DNA of 64,000 nt from Halocatena salina (GCF_023115355.1 NZ_CP096021.1:186001-250000), one strand, 5' to 3'. Counted from the stretch's first letter, positions 18,577-28,094 are shown. A program made the numbers and translations. Notes: generated by a model from the sequence alone, not told the origin.

Positions 18577-20076
18577 ATGACTGAACACGTCCTTGAGGCA
18601 TCGCCAGTCCTGCGGGTTGCGGGGCGTAATTCGAGGGATGAGGTGCTGAATGTCGCCACGTCAGCGGCGTCACTCCCTGTCGTAGCAGTCGGGTCAACCG
18701 GGCTCTCTGCTCTCGAGCCGCTCGTACTCGCAACACAGAACAGGCAGACAGCGTTCTATGAGTCGTGCACTCCCCAACGTGCGGCCGATCTTGCTGACAC
18801 GCTCGATAACGGCGAACTCGACATTGAGGATGCCGACGCTGTCATCGAACACGCTTCAACGCCCACCCGTCTCCCAATCCCCGACCGATCACCGCTTGGG
18901 GTCGGCACACGGACCGTGTTGGGTCGGTGTGGTTGGCTTCGACCGACATGCCCGAATGACTACCGGGCATCTGGTGGCTTCGAGACGCTTACCGCGGATG
19001 GCGAGACCGTGGTCGGCGCGGCACGCAGGGTCACTGGACGTGGCTGGGGTGACGCTATGGCAGATACCTCTGTCGGTGACTCGTGGAAGCGCGTTATCGA
19101 TGCAGATGGCGATCCAGCAGTCGTCGTCAACGCTCACGGGACGCCCAGTGACAGACTCTTATTGGAGTCACTCCCGTTCCTTCCGCTCGAAGGGGCGCTC
19201 GCCGCGGCGCAGATCGTCGACGCGAGCGATGTCATCATCTATCTCTCGGAGGCCGACAACCAGGCGCACGAGCGCGTCACTGCGGCCATCGAAAACCTAC
19301 CGCAGACGAACGCGGCGGTGCACGCCGTGACAGGACCGGATGAGTATCGCGCTGCCGAGCCAACGATGGCACTCGAAGCCATCGAGGGAAGCCAGCGGCT
19401 GGAAGCGCGTCTTCGACCACCCCAACCAGATATCGAGGGGATATACGGTCGACCCACGCTCGTTCATACACCACGGACGCTCGCACAGATCGTCCACGCA
19501 ACATCGGGGGCTGCCCCCACGCGCATCGTGACGATCCGCGGTGATGTCCAGCATGAAGCGACGGTCGAACTCCCTGCGGATGGATCGCTCGCAACTGCAC
19601 GCGAGGCCGTCACCGTTGATGGTACATTTAAGTGTGCATGTGTCGGTGGCCAGTTCGGCGGCCTGACACCGGATCTGGATATTGCCCCGACACCGGACGC
19701 GCTCGGTGCTGCCGGTGTCGGAACGGAGGGCGTTATCGATGTGCTCAACGAAGATCAATGTCTCGTCGCCTATATCGGCGAGCAATCGCGGTTTGCACAG
19801 GACGAAAACTGCGGGCGCTGTGTCCCCTGCCGTGAGGGAACGGTGCAACTAACAGATCTCCTCCGTGAGGTGTACGATGGCTCGTTCCGACCAGACGCCA
19901 TCGAAGAACTGCTCCGTGTCATAGAGTCTTCGAGCATTTGCGCATTCGGCCGTGATGCGACGCGACCTGTCGCAACGGGGCTTGACCACTTTGAAGACGA
20001 GTTCGCAGTCCATGCCGGCGGACAGTGTCCAACAGGAACCTGCACCACTGAACTACAACACGAGGTATCCCAATGA
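18577..20076 (+). CDS. NuoF-like (51 kDa-type) subunit of formate dehydrogenase, with degenerate FMN/NADH site
   Basis: The 499-residue product aligns in order with NuoF/HoxF/FdhB subunits. The C-terminal half ends with the SLBB-like region and the N3-type [4Fe-4S] site (CGRCVPCREGT, then ESSSICAFGRDA). A short ferredoxin-like tail (CPTGTC) follows. The FMN and NADH loops are altered: where family members have GRGGAGFPTGxKW this has GRGWGDAMADTSVGDSWKRV, and the usual CNADEGEPG is VNAHGTPSDR. Flavin binding and NADH use are therefore doubtful, and it may serve as an Fe-S electron relay. It is the first gene of a tight operon; its stop overlaps the next start (ATGA). A strong GGAGG precedes its ATG. 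Confidence 0.85.
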   Translation: MTEHVLEASPVLRVAGRNSRDEVLNVATSAASLPVVAVGSTGLSALEPLVLATQNRQTAFYESCTPQRAADLADTLDNGELDIEDADAVIEHASTPTRLPIPDRSPLGVGTRTVLGRCGWLRPTCPNDYRASGGFETLTADGETVVGAARRVTGRGWGDAMADTSVGDSWKRVIDADGDPAVVVNAHGTPSDRLLLESLPFLPLEGALAAAQIVDASDVIIYLSEADNQAHERVTAAIENLPQTNAAVHAVTGPDEYRAAEPTMALEAIEGSQRLEARLRPPQPDIEGIYGRPTLVHTPRTLAQIVHATSGAAPTRIVTIRGDVQHEATVELPADGSLATAREAVTVDGTFKCACVGGQFGGLTPDLDIAPTPDALGAAGVGTEGVIDVLNEDQCLVAYIGEQSRFAQDENCGRCVPCREGTVQLTDLLREVYDGSFRPDAIEELLRVIESSSICAFGRDATRPVATGLDHFEDEFAVHAGGQCPTGTCTTELQHEVSQ

Positions 20077-21011
20077 GCTCCGAATTCACACGTACCGACG
20101 TACCACCACTAACTGAAGCAATACAACCGGGAACGGCGACTGATCCCACAATCGGGAGCACTGACACAGCGACCGTGACCGTTGACGGCCATGAGGTAAC
20201 GCTGGAAGAAGGAGCTACCGTACTTGATGCCGTTACAGCTGTCGATACCAACGAGGATGTTCCAGCCCTCTGTTCATACGACCGAGAGGACAACATCGGT
20301 CCACGAAGTGAGTGTCGCACTTGTATGGTCGAGACGGATGACCACGGTCTTGTCCCGTCGTGTAGCTTCCCCGCTGAGGACGGACTGAACGTCAAAACCG
20401 ATGCTACGGCGGCGACTGAGGCCCGTGACGTCAACCTTGATCTTGTTCTGTCGAACCATAATCTGCGATGTACGACTTGTGGGAAGAATGGTCGCTGTGA
20501 ACTGCAAGACGCTGCCATTGCCACTGACGTTGAGGAACCCCGCTATGGCGTCCTCGATGACCGCGACGCCTACGAACCGATCGACGATTCCTCCTCGTTC
20601 ATCCAGATCGACCGCAACAAGTGTATTCTCTGTAATCGGTGTGTTGAAGCCTGTAACGATGTCCAGGTTGAAGGCGTCCTCCACATGGAAGGCAGCGGTC
20701 AGGACACCCGTATCGGCTTCCAGAACGGGGCGGAAACAATGGCGGACTCGACGTGTGTCTCCTGTGGCCATTGCGTGACCGTCTGTCCGACTGGCTCACT
20801 GGTCGAGAAAGGGATTGAAGATGCGGCGACACTCCCAATCCCCGGATTCACCCAGAAGAACAGTATCGGACAATCGTTCGAATCGACAGATGAGAATAAG
20901 GAACCGATGACGCCAATGAAACAAGATGACCGGTCAGAAACGAATGGGCCGACGAGCACAAATACCGCTGGCGAGTCGGAGTCAGAGTCGGAGTTGGAGG
21001 ACTGGCCATGA
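20073..21011 (+). CDS. NuoG-N-terminal/FdhA-type iron-sulfur subunit of formate dehydrogenase
   Basis: This 312-residue electron-transfer protein has a plant-type [2Fe-2S] domain (ALCSYDREDN, SECRTCMVE, VPSCSFP), then the His/Cys-ligated [4Fe-4S] box (CTTCGKNGRCELQ). Two ferredoxin-type [4Fe-4S] motifs follow (CILCNRCVEACNDVQ and CVSCGHCVTVCPTGSL). This is the layout found before the molybdopterin domain in soluble formate dehydrogenases and NuoG, here encoded as a separate gene. The acidic C-terminal tail of about 60 residues is a haloarchaeal extension. It overlaps both neighbours by 4 bp, so the three subunits are co-translated and probably form one complex in the cytoplasm. Confidence 0.92.
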   Translation: MSSEFTRTDVPPLTEAIQPGTATDPTIGSTDTATVTVDGHEVTLEEGATVLDAVTAVDTNEDVPALCSYDREDNIGPRSECRTCMVETDDHGLVPSCSFPAEDGLNVKTDATAATEARDVNLDLVLSNHNLRCTTCGKNGRCELQDAAIATDVEEPRYGVLDDRDAYEPIDDSSSFIQIDRNKCILCNRCVEACNDVQVEGVLHMEGSGQDTRIGFQNGAETMADSTCVSCGHCVTVCPTGSLVEKGIEDAATLPIPGFTQKNSIGQSFESTDENKEPMTPMKQDDRSETNGPTSTNTAGESESESELEDWP

Positions 21012-23278
21012 GTGACGAGACGAATGGCGTCGCCAGCTACATGCAGCAGGCAAAAGAGCAGGCACTCAAGAACGTCGAACACATCGCCGAGGATGTTGCC
21101 GCCGGCACCATGCCAGAGGGCAAACTGTTCGACATCGCGCGGTCAATCAGCGACAAACGTCTTGAGGAACTGACCGTCGACACGACCACCTGTGGGTACT
21201 GTGCAGTCGGCTGTCGGTTTGACGTGTACTCAGATGGGAACGAAGTCCTCGCCACACGACCCGCTAACCCTGAAAAGACTCCCGTGAACGGTATCTCAAC
21301 CTGCGTGAAGGGAAAGTTTAGTTACGGCTTTGTGAACGCCAATGATCGCCTTACGAAACCGCTTGTCCGCAATGAGAACGGCGAGTTCCGAACGGCGTCC
21401 TGGGACGAAGCCTACGAGCGTGTCGTGGAGGGATTCGAGGACATTACGGACAACTATGGTGGTGAGGCGCTGTCAGTCATCGCTTCCTCGAAAGCGACGA
21501 ACGAGGAGAACTACCTCATGGGGAAGTTCGCTCGGCAGGTTCTGGGGACGAACACTGTCGACAACTGTAATCGGCTCTGTCACTCATCGACGGTCACAGG
21601 ACTCGCAAAGACGTTCGGTTACGGAGCAGCGTCTGTGAGCATCGAGGATCTTGAAACGACCGATTGCTATCTTATCACGGGATCAAATACGACCGAGGCA
21701 CACCCTGTCATCGGTACTCGCATCAAGCAAAACGTCCGTGACGGCAGCGACCTCATCGTGTTCGACCCGCGTGAAGTCCCGATCGCCGAATACGCCACGC
21801 AATACACGCAGGTTAATCCTGGGTATGACGCCGTCTGGATCAACGGTCTCATTCGGCATATCATCGAGAATGACCTCCACGACGAGGCGTTCATTGAGGA
21901 ACGGGCAACGGGGTTCGAAGACATGAAAGAGGCGGTGCAGGAGTTTACGCCCGAACGTGTCGAAGAGATTACAGGCGCCCCCGCAGCGGAGATCAAGGCT
22001 GCCGCAGAAACGATCGCGACTGCCGACACATGCGTGTTCGGCTGGGCGCTCGGCATCACCGAACACTCCCACGGCACGGAGAATGTCACAGCATTGGCGA
22101 ACCTTGCCGCGATCACGGGTAACGTCGGCAAACGAGGGGCGGGCGTCTCTCCGTTCCGGGGCCAGAACAACGTGCAAGGTGGCGGCGGTGACATGGGACC
22201 GCTTCCCGACAACCTTCCTGGCTACCAGAAAATCGAGAATGACGATGTCCGCGAGACGTTCGAAGACGCCTGGAATTGTGATATCTCGGCCGATCGCGGT
22301 TACTACACGACGGAGATGTTCCACGCGGCAGATGCCGGAGAGCTCCGCGGAATGTACTGCATCGGTGAGAACCCCGCACTCTCCGAGCCCGGAAAAGGAC
22401 ATGGCGAGACAGTCTTAGAGAACATAGACTTCCTCGTCGTACAGGATCTTTTCTTGAATGAAACCGCAAAGTACGCGGATGTTGTCCTACCGGCGTGTTC
22501 GTTCCTCGAGAAAGAAGGAACGTTCACGAACACGGACCGGACCGTCCAGAAGGTGAACCCAGTCATCGAGTCGCGTGGCGACTCGAAGCCGGACTGGGTG
22601 ATCTTACAGGACCTCGCGAATCGACTGGGTCGCGAATGGGACTACGAAAACACCGCCGAAATCATGGAGGAGATACGCCAGCTGACTCCGATCTATGGCG
22701 GCATCACCCAGGAACGCGTCGAGCGTGAGGGGGGTATCCAGTGGCCGTGTTTCAATCTCGACCACCCCGGTACGCAACGCCTCTATACGGAGGCGTTCAA
22801 CACCGAAGATGGGAACGCTCACCTCAAGCCGATTGGCTACAGTGAGCCGATGGAGACACCAGATGACACCTATCCGCTGACGCTCACAACCGGTCGCGTC
22901 CTCTATCAGTACCACACAGGCACGATGACGCACCGAGATGAGGGTATCATGACGTACAACTCACAGAACTTCGTCGAGATCAACCCAGAGACCGCGGCGA
23001 ACTACGACATTGCGGATGGGGATCCGGTCTGCATCGAGTCGCGCCGCGGCGAAATTACTGTACCAGCACAGGTGACCGATCGCGTCGGGACGGACACCGT
23101 ATTCGTGCCGATGCATTTCGCGGAAAACGCAGTGAACGAGTTAACAGATGCTGAACGTCTCGATCCAGAGGCTAAGACGCCGGAGTTCAAGGTATCAGCA
23201 GTCTGCATCAGGCCCGTAGAGAGCAGTGCAGAAGAGTCTCACAAAACGAATATTGAGCCAGCTTCGGGGGATGATTGA
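21008..23278 (+). CDS. Formate dehydrogenase catalytic subunit (molybdopterin oxidoreductase)
   Basis: This 756-residue enzyme has the N-terminal [4Fe-4S] cluster Cys62, Cys65, Cys69 and Cys99 (TTCGYCAVGCRFD, then STCVKGK). The bis-pterin-guanine-dinucleotide domains follow, with catalytic Cys191-His192 in NCNRLCHSSTV, the pair that marks formate dehydrogenases. Other family blocks are LANLAAITGNVGKRGAGVSPFRGQNNVQG and, near the C-terminus, GRVLYQYHTGTMTHR. It oxidises formate to CO2. About 60 residues precede the cluster, an extension without a visible export signal, so the enzyme is probably cytoplasmic. Electrons pass to the Fe-S subunits encoded just upstream. Mo versus W cannot be told. 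It is followed one base later by a DUF1641 gene. Confidence 0.94.
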   Translation: MSDETNGVASYMQQAKEQALKNVEHIAEDVAAGTMPEGKLFDIARSISDKRLEELTVDTTTCGYCAVGCRFDVYSDGNEVLATRPANPEKTPVNGISTCVKGKFSYGFVNANDRLTKPLVRNENGEFRTASWDEAYERVVEGFEDITDNYGGEALSVIASSKATNEENYLMGKFARQVLGTNTVDNCNRLCHSSTVTGLAKTFGYGAASVSIEDLETTDCYLITGSNTTEAHPVIGTRIKQNVRDGSDLIVFDPREVPIAEYATQYTQVNPGYDAVWINGLIRHIIENDLHDEAFIEERATGFEDMKEAVQEFTPERVEEITGAPAAEIKAAAETIATADTCVFGWALGITEHSHGTENVTALANLAAITGNVGKRGAGVSPFRGQNNVQGGGGDMGPLPDNLPGYQKIENDDVRETFEDAWNCDISADRGYYTTEMFHAADAGELRGMYCIGENPALSEPGKGHGETVLENIDFLVVQDLFLNETAKYADVVLPACSFLEKEGTFTNTDRTVQKVNPVIESRGDSKPDWVILQDLANRLGREWDYENTAEIMEEIRQLTPIYGGITQERVEREGGIQWPCFNLDHPGTQRLYTEAFNTEDGNAHLKPIGYSEPMETPDDTYPLTLTTGRVLYQYHTGTMTHRDEGIMTYNSQNFVEINPETAANYDIADGDPVCIESRRGEITVPAQVTDRVGTDTVFVPMHFAENAVNELTDAERLDPEAKTPEFKVSAVCIRPVESSAEESHKTNIEPASGDD

Positions 23279-23279
23279 G

Positions 23280-24014
23280 ATGGCAGATCCTACAACGACC
23301 GTTCCAGAGGCGGCGATGAACCGATCGTCAGACCGGCCCAAAGAAGGAGAACAAGCGCTTCGTGCAGTCATCGAAGAATACGGCGACGACTACGCGGCCG
23401 CTGCCGAGTACACGGACGAACTAGAGAATATTCTCGAGACGGCACTACTCGTGCTCGCGAGCGCCGACGATGAGGAAGTCGAATATTTGACAGATTCAAT
23501 GATAACGCTCGTTGAAGCAGCGGACGCCGTCTCAACCGATGGCACCGTGGCACTCGCGGAAGGGATCGGCGAGAACACCGGTGAACTTTCGGAACTCCTC
23601 GACGCGGTTTGTCGCCTCCAGCACCACGGTCATGTCAATATGTTCGTTCGTATTGCAGAGACGCTCTCGGCGTCGCTCGACGAGGAAGAAGCAGAAGAAC
23701 TTGCTGTCGCGCTCGGTGACAACGGATCGGAGGCCGCAGCGGCTATCGACTCCATGATGGAACTCCAGCGTGAGGGCCATCTCGATAATCTCGTGGAGTT
23801 GTCGAGGACACTGTCTGCCCTCGAGGTCGACGAATCGACAGTGACCGGCCTGAACAGGGTGCTGAACGCCGTCGGGGAGGCCGAACAGGAACCGAAACCG
23901 GTTGGCCTGTTCGGGCTCATTCGCTCACTCGGCCGGCGCGATGTGCGCACAGGTCTCGGCTACATTGTGACCGTGCTGAAGGCGCAGGGACGCCGACTCA
24001 GGAAAGACGTCTGA
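23280..24014 (+). CDS. DUF1641 family protein of formate dehydrogenase operon
   Basis: The 244-residue, mostly helical protein matches the DUF1641 pattern, with repeated helices of the type LAEGIGENTGELSELLDAVCRLQ and the closing GLFGLIRSLGRRDVRTGLGYIV. DUF1641 proteins are often encoded beside NAD-type formate dehydrogenases; their biochemical role is not established, with assembly or regulation proposed. I chose the ATG at 23280, one base after the preceding stop; an upstream in-frame start inside the formate dehydrogenase gene is unlikely. No metal motif or membrane segment is visible. It sits between two molybdopterin catalytic subunits, so it could serve either. Confidence 0.85.
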   Translation: MADPTTTVPEAAMNRSSDRPKEGEQALRAVIEEYGDDYAAAAEYTDELENILETALLVLASADDEEVEYLTDSMITLVEAADAVSTDGTVALAEGIGENTGELSELLDAVCRLQHHGHVNMFVRIAETLSASLDEEEAEELAVALGDNGSEAAAAIDSMMELQREGHLDNLVELSRTLSALEVDESTVTGLNRVLNAVGEAEQEPKPVGLFGLIRSLGRRDVRTGLGYIVTVLKAQGRRLRKDV

Positions 24015-24021
24015 AAAAGAG

Positions 24022-25968
24022 ATGACTGACCAACCCGATCGATCAATCAACGAGACCGAAACGGTGTGCCCACTCTGTGCGGTGGGTTGTCGCCTTACAC
24101 ACGGCGATGGCGACCGTGCGGAGGGCTGTGAGGGACCAGCAAATCCGAACGGCCGCCTCTGTGCGAAGGGAGCGACAGCGTTCGAAGCTGTTCGTGATGA
24201 CGACCGACTCACGACGCCACTCGTGCGCCGCGACGATGGCCTCGTCCCGACCGATTGGTCGACAGCACTTGATCGGGTGGTCAACGATTTCGAGACCGTG
24301 TGCGACGCCAGCGGATCGGATGCACTCGCGTTCTTCGGCGCACCACGTTGTACAAACGAAGAGAATTACCTCCTTCAGAAACTCGCCCGATCACTCGGAA
24401 CGAACAACGTTGATAACCGTGCACGGCTCTGTCACGCCTCAGCGGCGACCGCACTCGAAAGCCGCTTTGGCTGGCCGGCTTCGACAAATTGCCTCACCGA
24501 TCTGACGGACGCCGACCTTCTTCTTGTCGTCGGTGCGAACCCAGCTATTCAACAACCCGTAGCGTTCGACGCGTTCGTCCGCCCGGCCGTTGCCGATGGG
24601 ACGACACTCGTTGATATCGATCCTCGGCAGAACGAGACGACACGCATTGCCGATCAGCATATCACTCCTCGGCCTGGCACCGACGCGCTGTGTTTCCACC
24701 TTGTCTGTGCGCTTCTTGTCGAACACGAATATGTCGACACGTCATTTGTCAATAATCGTACGAGTGACTACGAGACGTTCAAGGCAGCTCTCGCTAACAT
24801 CGATATCGACGAAGGCCAGCAGACAACTGGTGTTGACAGTGAGACGCTTATTGCTCTTGTCGATCGCATCGGGACGGCTGACCGGATTACTGTTATCGGG
24901 GGAACGGGCATCGAAGACGGTGGTGATGAAACCACGACGACGGACGCGCTGCTTAACATGCTGTTGCTCACTGGCAATGTCGGACGGCCGGGAACGGGAT
25001 TCATGCTCCTTCGTGGACTAAACAACGAACAGGGGGCTGTTGACATGGGCTGTCGGCCCGACATACTTCCTGGTCACCAGTCGGTTACGGACGATGCCGC
25101 ACGGCGCCGGGTTGCGGACGTATGGAATACTGAACCTCCGTCTCACCCTGGACGTAACGAGTATGAGGCGCTCGATGCGTTCGGTACTACTGTTCATGGA
25201 GCGCTCGTGGTTGGTGAGAATCCGGCGATCGAAAAACGCGATGCCGACTGGGTGGCACACCAGCTAGATGCGCTGGAGACACTCGTCCTTCTCGATGTAT
25301 TCCCAAGCGAGACGATGCAACACGCCGACGTTGTCCTCCCAGCAGCGGTCGGTCTGGAGAAGGCAGGAACAATAACGAATCTCGATCGACGGGTGCAGCG
25401 GCTATCGGTCACTGCGTCACCGCCTGGCATGGCCCGGACAGACTATGCAATTTTGGCGGCACTGGGCGAACAGCTCGTCGGAGACGGATTCGCACCCGTC
25501 GATCCGGAGACGGCCTTTGACGAACTCCAGGCGGTGAATCCGTTGTACGATGGGTTCTCTGATACGGTTGGCGAGTGCTGGCCGGTGGGCAACGATGATG
25601 GTCTTTACACCGACGGGTTCGCGACCCACGATAGCAAGGCACCATTTGTACCCCTCGATCCGGCGGTTACGTCACCAGCTGACGACGAACTCGTACTCAT
25701 CGTTGGTAGTCGAGCCGGTGGCTTCGACACCGAGTACACGGTTGACAATCGGGTACGGCTGAACGTGAATGATGCGACGATGCGAGAAATCGAAGAGGGC
25801 GACCATGTCGTTGTCGCCACTGGTGACATCACGGTTACCACAACGGCCGCTGTCGGTGATGCTGTCCGCGAAGGAACAGCGTACCTCCACGCGGACGTGG
25901 CCGATCCACTCGTTCGGTCAGCGTCGGGATCTCCCACCGTCACCGTTACACTCGCTAAGGATGTTTAA
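24022..25968 (+). CDS. Second formate dehydrogenase-like molybdopterin catalytic subunit
   Basis: This 648-residue paralogue of the gene at 21008 has cluster cysteines Cys16, Cys19, Cys23 and Cys47 (VCPLCAVGCRLT, then LCAKG) and catalytic Cys137-His138 in NRARLCHASAATA. It also has GNVGRPGTGFMLLRGLNNEQGAVDMG, which parallels the paralogue's RGQNNVQGGGGDMG block. It is about 110 residues shorter, mostly because it lacks the long N-terminal extension and has a shorter C-terminal domain. The operon position, 7 bp after DUF1641, implies co-expression. It may be an alternative catalytic subunit sharing the upstream Fe-S proteins, or it may act on another substrate. The conserved Cys-His pair favours formate. 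Confidence 0.88.
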   Translation: MTDQPDRSINETETVCPLCAVGCRLTHGDGDRAEGCEGPANPNGRLCAKGATAFEAVRDDDRLTTPLVRRDDGLVPTDWSTALDRVVNDFETVCDASGSDALAFFGAPRCTNEENYLLQKLARSLGTNNVDNRARLCHASAATALESRFGWPASTNCLTDLTDADLLLVVGANPAIQQPVAFDAFVRPAVADGTTLVDIDPRQNETTRIADQHITPRPGTDALCFHLVCALLVEHEYVDTSFVNNRTSDYETFKAALANIDIDEGQQTTGVDSETLIALVDRIGTADRITVIGGTGIEDGGDETTTTDALLNMLLLTGNVGRPGTGFMLLRGLNNEQGAVDMGCRPDILPGHQSVTDDAARRRVADVWNTEPPSHPGRNEYEALDAFGTTVHGALVVGENPAIEKRDADWVAHQLDALETLVLLDVFPSETMQHADVVLPAAVGLEKAGTITNLDRRVQRLSVTASPPGMARTDYAILAALGEQLVGDGFAPVDPETAFDELQAVNPLYDGFSDTVGECWPVGNDDGLYTDGFATHDSKAPFVPLDPAVTSPADDELVLIVGSRAGGFDTEYTVDNRVRLNVNDATMREIEEGDHVVVATGDITVTTTAAVGDAVREGTAYLHADVADPLVRSASGSPTVTVTLAKDV

Positions 25969-25994
25969 GCACGTTCTCTTCCGATTGGGGCGGT

Positions 25995-26677
25995 GTTCAG
26001 ATAAGGATGAAGTGTGAGGCGGTTCGTTTTCTGAGTGATCTATGCCCGAAAACGACCGCCTCAACAGTTGTTTGGACGACATCGCCTTGGATTTTATGGA
26101 GCGAGAAGCAACACCGCAACTTCTGATGAAACTCGGTATTCAGCTCCATCTCACAGGATTATCGCTTTCGAATACCGTGTCTATTCCTGATGTATTTGGT
26201 GTTGAACGGGCTCGTTCGACCGTTCACATTGGGTTCATAAGGCCGATCTACAGCCCGAGGGTGGGCAAAGCCCGGATCACGTTGCGGTTGACGAGACTGT
26301 GATCCAACTCAATGACGAGCAGTATTGGCTGTACGCAGCGGTTGATCCAGACACAAATGAATTGCTCCATACAACCCTTGAACCGACCACAAACACGGTT
26401 ATTGCTCATTCATTTCTCACTGAACTCAGCGAGAAACATGATGTTGATACTGCTGTGTTCTCGTTGATGGGTCTCACCCATTACAAAATGCATATCAGCG
26501 ACACGGCTTCGATTTCAGATACGAACGCCATGGAAACCGGAACAGTGTCGGAAGTGTCTTTTATGATGTAAAACAACATACCTACTCGTTCTCAAACTGC
26601 TTCAGCGATGCCAACGCAGACACTGCTGACAAGTGGCTCAGATCGTTCACTTTCGCATGGAATCAGCTTATCTGAAC
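25995..26677 (+). mobile_element. Decayed IS6-family insertion sequence bounded by 11-bp inverted repeats
   Basis: GTTCAGATAAG at 25995-26005 is repeated in inverse orientation (CTTATCTGAAC) at 26667-26677, on either side of a broken IS6-type transposase gene. Outer ends may extend a few bases further; no clear target duplication was found. Confidence 0.7.
26042..26664 (+). pseudogene. IS6-family transposase, frameshifted
   Basis: Three pieces in different frames reconstruct one haloarchaeal IS6-type transposase. The first starts MPENDRLNSCLDDIALDF and runs through the N-terminal HTH region. The second has QPEGG and VDETVIQLNDEQYWLYAAVDPDTNELLH, containing the first catalytic Asp region. The third has FSNCFSNADA and FTFAWNQLI at the end. 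At least two frameshifts (about 26235 and about 26480) and a lost middle DDE segment mean it cannot make an active transposase. Confidence 0.75.
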
Positions 26678-26708
26678 GCTACGCCGTGAAGGCGATCAAT
26701 ACTATTAC

Positions 26709-26834
26709 ATGGTGCTCTCACAGCACACACAACAGCCATCTTTCTTGGCGTTCATGCTGCGGGTGGGCCCATTTCTTGGTGCCGTTGGTCTCGGGACGCT
26801 CGCTGGATATCTCACCCTCACCACTGAAGACTAA
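26709..26834 (+). CDS. Possible 41-residue membrane peptide, or remnant
   Basis: The frame starts MVLSQHTQQPSFLAF and has one hydrophobic segment (LGAVGLGTLAGYL) ending LTTED. It lies in debris just outside the insertion sequence and may be the tail of a lost membrane protein gene. No family is recognised. Confidence 0.25.
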   Translation: MVLSQHTQQPSFLAFMLRVGPFLGAVGLGTLAGYLTLTTED

Positions 26835-27059
26835 TGGCCGCCAGCACTGACAGTTACGGTGACGACATATTCGGGTAGTGTCAGATAGTTCACTCGTGAG
26901 CGGGACAGTCTCCCGCCGATGTACCAATGTGCACCCATCACTCGCCCAGTCACGCGGCAGATCGATCTGTGGTCACCCTGCCGACACCGCCTCGCCGATC
27001 GATTCGGCTCTTCCGGCCTCACACGCTTACTAGCTTTTTGCGTAGAACGTATGCTCATC

Positions 27060-27660
27060 CGGCCCACTGCTCAGTCTCCAGCACATCGTCAACGGGTTCC
27101 TGTTTCACTGAGTGGGAAAAACCTCCGCAAATAACTAGTCGACATCCTACCAGCTCACAGCACGCCTTATCAAGAAGATTCGTGGCGGAGCCAAGAAACC
27201 GAGCGGCATCGATCAACAATCGATGTTTGATCTCCTGTACGATGAACTCTGTGACCTCAACGAGACAATCATCATCGTTATCGACGAGATTGATTCTATT
27301 AGGAGAATGACGACCTTCTGTACGAGCTTCCACGCGCACGGAAAAACGGGCACTTTGAGGACCAGTGGATCTCTGTCATCGGTATCAGCAACGATCTGGA
27401 ATTTCGGGATAATCTTTCTCCGAAAGTCAAGGATTCGCTGTACGATTCAGAGATAAAGTTCGCACCATACAACGCCAACCAGCTCACGAGTATTTTGGAA
27501 CGACGAGCTGAACGAGCATTCATCGGCGATGTCCTCGACAATGACGTCATCCCACTCTGTTCGGCTTTTGCAGCCCAGGACGAAGGCAGTGCTCGGCAGG
27601 CAATCCGACTGCTGTACAAAGCCGGAGAATTAGCGCTAAACAACAATGACGAAAAAGGAG
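27060..27660 (+). pseudogene. orc1/cdc6 replication initiator, frameshifted remnant
   Basis: Fragments in several frames follow the order of haloarchaeal Orc1/Cdc6. VGKTSANN (Walker A, near 27114) is followed by YQLTARLIKKIRGGAKK, then FDLLYDELCDLNETIIIVIDEID (Walker B). After a frameshift come ISVIGISNDLEF, then DNLSPKVKDSLYDSEIKFAP (sensor region) and SILERRAERAF. The last piece is AAQDEGSARQAIRLLYKAGELA. In-frame stops and shifts at about 27130, 27305 and 27400 disable it, and the C-terminal winged helix is absent. Such genes often mark plasmid or secondary replicon ancestry. Confidence 0.75.
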
Positions 27661-27798
27661 CTGCTGCGACGCTACACAGTCCCACCGGACGCGATCAACT
27701 ACGGTGGTGGAAACGTGATCGCAGCCCGCGTCTACGACGGCAACAGCGGCGTCGGTCTCCACGACGATCCACTGGGACCGATCGTCGCCACGGAGTGA
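27646..27798 (+). pseudogene. C-terminal fragment of a carbohydrate-active enzyme (jelly-roll segment)
   Basis: A 50-codon frame starts MTKKELLRRYTVPPDAINYG and continues with NVIAARVYDGNSGVGLHDDP. This resembles the sugar-binding jelly-roll strands of GH2-type or esterase proteins (YxVPxxxxxxGxNVIAVRVYD). It overlaps the end of the orc1/cdc6 remnant in another frame, so the junction is an old recombination point. The rest of the enzyme is missing. Confidence 0.5.
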
Positions 27799-28094
27799 GA
27801 ACCGATCCTCCCTCTTTTCGAAGGTGAACAACGGCGATCGATTCGACCAAGCGACCAAATCACCATCGGACTTATCAAGCACTGGAGAACCTGCCGCCAG
27901 TTCAAGCGCTCAAACAGGTAGGCTTGATCTAGCAGTGCCTCTATTTCAATACTTGCTTATTTTATGGAGTGTTCGATAGGATTAGAAGACGAAACCTTCG
28001 ACAGGGTGAGAAGAGTGGTAAAACTATTCGAGTACCTGGGCTGTGGCCCAGTCGGCGTGATCGTAGTAATTGGCCCGTCGGTAGTTACGAGTAA

